Positions 58,994 to 64,000 of a stretch of 64,000 nucleotides of DNA are shown in pieces. The position numbers were made by a program, and so were the translations under genes. Numbering within the stretch: position 1 is the first letter of the stretch; each line of letters begins with the position of its first letter. Below the pieces are notes generated by a model. It searched no databases. It was not told the DNA's origin and was given only the letters and a program-made list of their open reading frames with translations. Source of the DNA: Levilactobacillus zymae (GTDB taxonomy: Bacteria; Bacillota; Bacilli; Lactobacillales; Lactobacillaceae). The stretch covers positions 868,001 to 932,000 of the forward strand of contig NZ_JAVLAS010000001.1 in the NCBI RefSeq assembly GCF_032190635.1, given 5' to 3'.

Positions 58994-59602
58994 ATGAAAA
59001 GCTTTATTTTTGATATCGATGGCACCCTGCTAGATACGGAAGCCATGTACATGAAGTCCCTGCAGGCCATTCTGCACGAGCGGGGGATGGAACGGTCGTA
59101 CGCCGAATTGGCCACGACCTTCGGCATTCCTAGTAAAGATGCCTTATTGCGCTTAAAGGTGCCAGATTGGGAACGGGTGTTGGCCCTCTGGGGACCGCGA
59201 ACCCAAGATTATCGCTCGACCGTGGCGGTTTATGCCGGTGTCACGGGAGCGCTTAAAGCCCTTAAGGCTCGTGGCGCTCAGCTGGCCATCATGACGTCTA
59301 AACGCCGCTTTGAGTATGAGCGTGACGTGGTTGCGGAAGGTCTGGCGGACTACTTTAGTCAGGTCGTCGTCGCGGAGGACGTGGCGCATGGGAAACCCGC
59401 GCCAGACGGAATTTTACTGGCAATGCAACGGTTGCACGCTGACCCGCAAGACACGGTTTATGTGGGGGATACCCTGTACGATTTAGCGGCCGCCCACGCG
59501 GCTAAGGTCCAGTTTGGGTTGGCTGCTTGGAACGGCAAACAACCGGATCTGATACCGGATGTAAGTTTTCAAACGCCGGCCGAGATGCTGAAGCTGTTGT
59601 AA
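58994..59602 (+). CDS. HAD-family phosphatase
   Basis: A 202-aa HAD hydrolase of subfamily I: motif I FDIDGTLLDTE with the nucleophile Asp, a helical cap, motif II MTSKRR, the motif III Lys in HGKPAPDG, and motif IV VGDTLYDLAAA. It resembles phosphoglycolate phosphatase or beta-phosphoglucomutase relatives; the substrate is unknown. GAGGAG lies 9 bases before ATG 58994. It is a monocistron. Confidence 0.88.
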   Translation: MKSFIFDIDGTLLDTEAMYMKSLQAILHERGMERSYAELATTFGIPSKDALLRLKVPDWERVLALWGPRTQDYRSTVAVYAGVTGALKALKARGAQLAIMTSKRRFEYERDVVAEGLADYFSQVVVAEDVAHGKPAPDGILLAMQRLHADPQDTVYVGDTLYDLAAAHAAKVQFGLAAWNGKQPDLIPDVSFQTPAEMLKLL

Positions 59603-59679
59603 ACTGGTTGTCACCGTGCTTTTATGCTATATTGAAGCCAATCTAAGAATTTAGAAGAACCGTTAAAAGGGGTGGTAGC

Positions 59680-60099
59680 GTGCTGGCCATAATTGTAACC
59701 GGACACGGAGAATTTGCCCGCGGAATTTTACAGAGTGCTGAAATGATCTTCGGTAAGGCACCCAACGTGACTGCGGTGACGTTGGGGGTTGATGAAAGCG
59801 TTGAAGAGTTAGTGAGTCATTACCGCTTGGCGATTAGTCGGTTGGCCCCGATAACGGAGCTGTTATTCTTGGTGGATCTTTGGGGGGGTTCGCCATTTAA
59901 TGCGGCCAGTCAACTCATCGCGGCCCATCCAGATCAGTACGGGTTGGTTGCGGGGTTGAACCTGCCGATGCTGATTGAGGCCTTAGCTCTGCAGCAACAG
60001 TCCCTGGCTGAAGTGATTCCGCAGTTGGAACGGACCGCGCGGGGAAGTATTCGGCACTTAGATTTACCAACTAACACGGGAGATGACGAAACGTTATGA
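59680..60099 (+). CDS. PTS IIA component, mannose family
   Basis: A 139-aa EIIA-Man fold protein. AIIVTGHGEFARGI holds the phospho-His near the N-terminus; LLFLVDLWGGSPFNAA and GLNLPMLIEAL are the other family blocks. It starts with GTG after AAAGGGGTGG. It overlaps the IIB gene by ATGA. No IIC or IID gene follows, so the pair lacks its membrane part here. Confidence 0.88.
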   Translation: MLAIIVTGHGEFARGILQSAEMIFGKAPNVTAVTLGVDESVEELVSHYRLAISRLAPITELLFLVDLWGGSPFNAASQLIAAHPDQYGLVAGLNLPMLIEALALQQQSLAEVIPQLERTARGSIRHLDLPTNTGDDETL

Positions 60100-60599
60100 C
60101 AATGGCTATTCAACTTGCCCGGGTCGATGACCGGCTCCTTCACGATCAGGTGACGCTAGGGTGGATTAAGTCGGTCCGCCCCAATCGGATTCTGATTGTT
60201 TCCGATAGAGCGGCGCATGCTGACTTACACCAACTCGTGCAACAGGCCGCCCCTACCGCGGTGCCGGTGACCGTTATATCGGTGACTAAGATGGTTCAGA
60301 TCTACCGCGATGCCCGGTTTGACGGGCTACGGCCGCTGATTTTGACAGAAACCCTACCCGCCATGGCTGAATTAGTGGCCCAGGGGATTGATTTACAGCC
60401 GACTGGCGTTAATCTTGGGAACCTGGCTAACTTGGTGCATAAAACGGCGCTGACCCCTAGTGTGGCGGTTAACGATGGCGACGTTCAAGCCGCCTTAGCC
60501 GTACAAGCGGCTGGGGTGAACGTCTACCTCCAACCGGTCCCGGGTGATCAACAACTAGACTTCTTGGAAGTCGCACGTCAAAATGGCTTAACGCGCTAG
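60096..60599 (+). CDS. PTS IIB component, mannose family
   Basis: A 167-aa EIIB-Man/Sor protein. QLARVDDRLLHDQVTLGWIK carries the phospho-His; the usual HGQV is HDQV here. GVNLGNLAN and AVQAAGVNVYLQPVPGD follow. Family members take phosphate from IIA and normally pass it to sugars through IIC/IID. It is coupled to IIA and followed by a strong hairpin, so the operon has only these two genes. Confidence 0.88.
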   Translation: MTMAIQLARVDDRLLHDQVTLGWIKSVRPNRILIVSDRAAHADLHQLVQQAAPTAVPVTVISVTKMVQIYRDARFDGLRPLILTETLPAMAELVAQGIDLQPTGVNLGNLANLVHKTALTPSVAVNDGDVQAALAVQAAGVNVYLQPVPGDQQLDFLEVARQNGLTR

Positions 60600-60643
60600 C
60601 CCGGGCCCCGTTACTGGGGGGATCCGTTTTGAAAATAATCATC

Positions 60644-60687
60644 ATAAAAAGTGGCCCTTATTCCTGAATTGGGAATAAGGGCCACTT
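60644..60687 (-). terminator. Strong hairpin terminator between convergent genes
   Basis: AAGTGGCCCTTATTCC and GGGAATAAGGGCCACTT form a near-perfect 16-bp stem. Five T follow on the minus strand, which suits the EAL gene; it may also stop the PTS operon. Confidence 0.8.
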
Positions 60688-60811
60688 GGCGTTCAGCGGA
60701 ACCCACCGCGCCTATGGCCGCACGTTTCGGCACTGTGACTGAGAAGAACAGATCCAGTCAAAAACTTAGGTCACAAAGCAGGGGTTCCGGATTCACTTGA
60801 TTAACGACTGG

Positions 60812-61459
60812 TTAAACTAAAACGGGCTTGCCGTAGAGGTAACCTTGATGCAAGTTGATGCCATAGCGCTCGGCCAGTGCTTGGTCGGTCGCATTTTCCA
60901 CGCCTTCGAGAATCATGGTCAGACGGTAGGTTTGGGCGACGTTAGCCCAGAAGGCCAGCGCTTGGGGAATCTGTTCGGGAGTTCCCGCAGAGCGATAATT
61001 TTGCATCGCAAACTTAATTTCATCGACGAAGGGCAACAAGTGGGCCACGTTGGGATACGTGTTGGAACCGGTCCCGACGTCATCAATCACCAGCTTGATC
61101 CCCGCCTGGTGTAGCGCCAAGCTGAAGAGTGTAACTTCGGCCAAAGTAGGTGCCTCTGTCAGTTCGATGGCGAGATTGATGGCCCCTAACTGCCGTTTTA
61201 GGGTGAGAATGATGCCCAGCGTTTGTGGGGCCCGGAATTGTTGGTTGTTAAGGTTAAAGGCCAGGCGCTGGTTCGTGGCCACGACGTTGAGGGCGCTGGC
61301 GGTATGTTTCAACAGTTGCGCCTGATCCGCCACGGAAATTTCAGTAAAGGAATTGGGTAAAACCCAAGCGTCATCTTTTTGCTTACGCAGAAGGGCTTCG
61401 TACCCAAAGATTTGATGGTTTTGTTGATCGACTTGTGGTTGCGCAAAGAAACGATACAT
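60812..61459 (-). CDS. EAL-domain protein (c-di-GMP phosphodiesterase type)
   Basis: A 215-aa stand-alone EAL domain. Catalytic positions are mostly kept: GYEALLR (Glu21), AFNLN (Asn69), IELTE (Glu99), DDVGTG (Asp126/127), IKF (Lys149), LEGVE (Glu185) and HQGY (Gln205). The usual KID is KFA, so that Asp is lost. It would hydrolyse c-di-GMP to pGpG if active; no GGDEF protein lies in the window. I use the ATG at 61459 because AAGGAA directly abuts the GTG at 61471. It is a monocistron. Confidence 0.85.
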   Translation of the reverse strand: MYRFFAQPQVDQQNHQIFGYEALLRKQKDDAWVLPNSFTEISVADQAQLLKHTASALNVVATNQRLAFNLNNQQFRAPQTLGIILTLKRQLGAINLAIELTEAPTLAEVTLFSLALHQAGIKLVIDDVGTGSNTYPNVAHLLPFVDEIKFAMQNYRSAGTPEQIPQALAFWANVAQTYRLTMILEGVENATDQALAERYGINLHQGYLYGKPVLV

Positions 61460-61614
61460 TGTTGGGTTCACTTCCTTTAGCGAGAAAAATCATGATATCA
61501 TCTTTACCTTAGCACAAATTTAACAATCCGCAAGGACGTAGACCTTTTATGACGATAATTGATTCACTTTGCAATGGTAGAATGACGAGATGTTTAGTTA
61601 AATAACTATTCTAA

Positions 61615-62511
61615 CTAGTGAAACTTAGCCAATCGTTGGTATTGACTCAGCATCCAAGTCTTGTAAGTTTTGCCCCGGGGGAGGGTTTCCGTGACGTTGA
61701 GGACGGGAACCTCCGCCTGATGGGCTAACTTAACCATGGTCGTGACGGTCTGACTGCTAGCCTGCGAGTTATTGACAAAAAAGGCGATTTTACGGTGGCG
61801 AATACTGGTTTGGAGCTGATGGACGGCTCGTGGGGCGGGATCAGTGCCGTTTTCTACGGCACGTTCAAAGGCGACGTTGCCCCGACGATAGCCTAGGGCA
61901 TCCAGGGCGTAGTCAAAGACCGGCTCACTAACGGCGACGGTTCGGTGGGCCGACCGGTGCTTGAGGCGGTTAATTTCCCGGTCCAGGGGCCGTAAACTAG
62001 CGATATAGGCCCGTGCATTCCGGTGATAGAACTGCCGATAACGGGGCGCCTTTTGACCGAACCGCTGGGCGAGCGTCGTTGCGAGTTGGGCCATGGTCGT
62101 GGGGCGGTACCAGACGTGAGGATTGGCCCCGTCTTTGAGCCGGCACACATCGTTACCAACCCGGAGATATTGGGGGTGTGACTGGGCACTACGACCTAAT
62201 TTGTCGAGCCAGCCGTCGTAACCCAGACCGTTACCTAAGACAAAGGTTGCCTGAGTCACGGCCGCCGCATCGCGAGGCGTTGGTTCAAAATCATGGGGAT
62301 CAACGGCCGGGTTCTGAATAATGGTCGTGACCCGACTATGCTGGCCCAAGACGGCCTGAGCCACTTCGCCATAGAAGTCGAGGGAAGCGACCACGTGAAT
62401 TGGGCGTTGCGTCGTGGTCGCTGTGGGGGTTGGCCGCCCACAGGCCGCTAGCCCCATGAGCACCAGGCCGACCAAACCATAGAGTCCCAATCGCGAAAAC
62501 TTATGTAACAT
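61615..62511 (-). CDS. Metal ABC transporter substrate-binding lipoprotein (Zn/Mn type)
   Basis: A 298-aa cluster A-I binding protein. The lipobox LAAC gives Cys24 after a signal peptide. Likely metal ligands are His73 (DPHDFEPTP), His132 (NPHVWYRP), Glu196 (VSEPVFDYAL) and Glu275 (NVTETLP); two His plus two acids look more like PsaA/MntC-type Mn sites than the three-His ZnuA type. GAGGAA lies 6 bases before ATG 62511. A Zur-like box lies just upstream. No permease or ATPase gene is adjacent, so it must share a transporter encoded elsewhere. Confidence 0.87.
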   Translation of the reverse strand: MLHKFSRLGLYGLVGLVLMGLAACGRPTPTATTTQRPIHVVASLDFYGEVAQAVLGQHSRVTTIIQNPAVDPHDFEPTPRDAAAVTQATFVLGNGLGYDGWLDKLGRSAQSHPQYLRVGNDVCRLKDGANPHVWYRPTTMAQLATTLAQRFGQKAPRYRQFYHRNARAYIASLRPLDREINRLKHRSAHRTVAVSEPVFDYALDALGYRRGNVAFERAVENGTDPAPRAVHQLQTSIRHRKIAFFVNNSQASSQTVTTMVKLAHQAEVPVLNVTETLPRGKTYKTWMLSQYQRLAKFH

Positions 62512-62530
62512 GAAAATTCCTCTTTTCCCT

Positions 62531-62551
62531 AAATAGTAATTATTACGATTT
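62531..62551. promoter_or_regulatory. Zur-like operator upstream of the metal-binding lipoprotein
   Basis: AAATAGTAAT and ATTACGATTT are inverted halves around one central T. One half equals the Bacillus Zur box half-site ATTACGATTT; the other differs by one base. It lies 20-40 bases before the start codon, where repressor would cover the promoter. Confidence 0.65.
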
Positions 62552-62644
62552 AGAAGTTTACCGGATTGGTTCCACTTTGACAAGGAAAAACTTAAAATCC
62601 TCCGCCCCGGCGACCCGGGAACCCCAATGCGCGGGATAATTCCA

Positions 62645-62680
62645 TAAAAAAACGGCCACTCCCGCAAGAGTGGCCGTTGA
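62645..62680 (-). terminator. Terminator of the LCP gene
   Basis: On the minus strand ACGGCCACTC pairs with GAGTGGCCGT and is followed by seven T. Confidence 0.9.
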
Positions 62681-62690
62681 AGCTGTTAAG

Positions 62691-63824
62691 TTAGTAACCG
62701 TAGCCGTTACTGCCCGTGGTCGTGGTGCTAGCAGTATCCGTTGCTCCCGTATTATCACTGTCGCCGTTGATGGCGTCGGTGGTGAACTTAGTGGTGTTAG
62801 CTAAGCCCAGCGTTTTACGAATGTGATTCGATACGCGCTTTAATTCCTTAGTGGTCGGGACCTGATACGATAACCCATCGATCATGGCATCTTGGCCTTG
62901 CAGGGTTTCAGACTTAATGTGGTGCGAAGCGTCTCCGTATTTAGCCCGAATCTGCATTAAATCATCAAAGGTTAAATCGGTCTTCAAGTTTCCGTTTAAC
63001 GAGGTCAAAATTTGTTGGTAACGGGTGATGGACGATAGGCCAGCTGCCTTGACGACTAACTTCTGCAGAACCTGGCGTTGCCGCTTTTGCCGCCCGTAGT
63101 CCCCTTGGGGGTCATCGTAGCGCATCCGAGAATAGGAGAGGGCTTGTTTCCCGTTCAGGTGCACCTTAACCCCCTTCTTAACGTCGGCTTGGGCGTACTT
63201 GAAGGTCAGTGGTGGAACTACGTCAACCCCGCCGACCGCGTTGACCATCTTTTCCAGGCCACCCATGTTAATGATGGCGTAAAAGTCGATCGGAATGTCT
63301 AGGAGATTTTCTACCGTCTTGACGGCGGTGCTAGGACCACCGATGGTGTAGGCCGCGTTGATCTTTTGAATCGAAGCGTTGGCCCCGGAACCAACCGTGA
63401 CCCGCGTATCCCGTGGAATACTGGTCAGGTAGGCCGTCTCCGTGGTGGGGTTGATGGTGGCCACCATGATGGTATCGGTCCGGCCGACGTCGGATCGGCC
63501 TAAAGCCCCGGTGTCGGTCCCCAACATCAGAATCGAGAACGGTTTATTCTTCTTCAGAACGGAAGACACGTTTCGACTCTTGGAGATGTTCGAGGATTCG
63601 TAGGTTTGGTTGAACGTTTTTTTGGCGGACGACCAGGCCTGGTAGCCGTAAGCCAGTCCGGCGGAAAGCAAGACTAGCAAGACGGTCACAATCGTCCACA
63701 TAACGGGACGATGGGGATGAACTTCTGGCGCTTTAAAGTGTGAGTTACGGTCTGCACGTCGGTCATAGACTTGTTCAAAGTCCTCCGGTGACCGTTGCCG
63801 GCTACTTCCATTATCTTTCGGCAT
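62691..63824 (-). CDS. LCP-family (LytR-CpsA-Psr) cell-wall glycopolymer ligase
   Basis: A 377-aa membrane-anchored protein: short cytoplasmic N-terminus, one membrane segment (MWTIVTVLLVLLSAGLAYGY), then the LCP domain with ILMLGTD, GRTDTIMVATINP, SIPRDTRV, KINAAYTIGG, GGVDVVPP and SYSRMRYDDPQGDYGRQKRQ, which hold the pyrophosphate- and metal-binding Arg/Asp residues. It transfers teichoic acid or capsule chains from lipid carrier to peptidoglycan. The Ser/Thr/Gly-rich tail ends GSNGYGY. GAGGAA precedes the ATG. Confidence 0.94.
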   Translation of the reverse strand: MPKDNGSSRQRSPEDFEQVYDRRADRNSHFKAPEVHPHRPVMWTIVTVLLVLLSAGLAYGYQAWSSAKKTFNQTYESSNISKSRNVSSVLKKNKPFSILMLGTDTGALGRSDVGRTDTIMVATINPTTETAYLTSIPRDTRVTVGSGANASIQKINAAYTIGGPSTAVKTVENLLDIPIDFYAIINMGGLEKMVNAVGGVDVVPPLTFKYAQADVKKGVKVHLNGKQALSYSRMRYDDPQGDYGRQKRQRQVLQKLVVKAAGLSSITRYQQILTSLNGNLKTDLTFDDLMQIRAKYGDASHHIKSETLQGQDAMIDGLSYQVPTTKELKRVSNHIRKTLGLANTTKFTTDAINGDSDNTGATDTASTTTTGSNGYGY

Positions 63825-63929
63825 AATTTATTTCCTCATCTTCGTCAAAATCTTTACACATTATAGAACGGAACCGTTCCAGATGAAAAGGTTCGGCCGT
63901 TCTTTAAGGGGATTTTAAGAAACCACCCC

Positions 63930-63954
63930 GTCACACCGGGAGTCTCCCGGTGAC
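63930..63954. repeat. Hairpin near the window end
   Basis: GTCAC and CCGGGA are mirrored by TCCCGG and GTGAC around GTC, with one bulged A. It could be a weak terminator for a gene beyond the window. Confidence 0.45.
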
Positions 63955-64000
63955 CTCAATTCATCTATTACACCATAATTTTAATGATTCGTAAACGGGA

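Overview
The window is a chromosomal segment of a Gram-positive lactic acid bacterium. The 16S sequence, the L-lactate dehydrogenase, the order pth-mfd-flippase-rqcP-divIC-yabR-tilS-hpt-ftsH-hslO-dusB-rrn, and the gene set all point to Lactobacillaceae. The 16S variable regions look closest to the Levilactobacillus brevis/zymae group. That placement comes from memory of 16S sequences, not from a search. Host genes are visibly GC-rich at third positions; the one insertion sequence is AT-rich.

Layout. (1) 1-5.5 kb: the end of htpX, an unknown conserved ORF, murF, the RNA helicase cshA and a secreted matrixin-like protein that has lost its zinc ligands. (2) 5.6-17.4 kb: a complete lysine/diaminopimelate locus in two divergent arms, lysC-dapF leftward and lysA-dapH-dapE-dapA-dapB-patA-asd rightward. 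The rightward arm sits behind a lysine riboswitch. The N-acetyl-diaminopimelate deacetylase gene in this arm is split by an ISL3-family element with intact ends and an exact 8-bp target duplication. (3) 17.4-24.6 kb: a class I glutamine amidotransferase, acpS-alr-(antitoxin-like)-mazF, a CBS/ACT c-di-AMP-binding-type protein, an L,D-transpeptidase with an unusual leader, and ldh. (4) 24.7-38.6 kb: the conserved pth-to-dusB housekeeping block. (5) 38.7-44.4 kb: an rRNA operon (three tandem promoters, 16S, tRNA-Ile, tRNA-Ala, 23S, 5S, tRNA-Asn, tRNA-Thr). (6) 44.4-64 kb: scattered metabolic and envelope genes. These are an orphan cellobiose-type PTS IIB/IIA pair, a POT peptide transporter, a phosphoesterase, tRNA-Tyr/Gln, proC, nagA with its GntR regulator, tagA, pncB-nadE, a SprT-like protein, thrB, tRNA-Leu, a frameshifted MATE pump, a HAD phosphatase, an orphan mannose-type PTS IIA/IIB pair, a solo EAL protein, an orphan Zn/Mn-binding lipoprotein behind a Zur-like box, and an LCP cell-wall ligase.

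How the genes work together. The aspartate pathway (lysC, asd, dapA, dapB, dapH, patA, dapE, dapF, lysA) makes diaminopimelate and lysine. It feeds murF, alr, the L,D-transpeptidase and the other wall genes nearby. As read here the pathway is interrupted at the deacetylase step, and the inserted element also carries a strong terminator facing incoming transcription.

Most of the window is ordinary core genome. I found no clear novel multi-gene system, no CRISPR array and no prophage. The most interesting items are the IS-broken deacetylase, the pseudo-matrixin, a Shine-Dalgarno/start pair bridged by a hairpin ahead of the L,D-transpeptidase, two PTS IIA/IIB pairs without membrane components, and several well-placed operator candidates.
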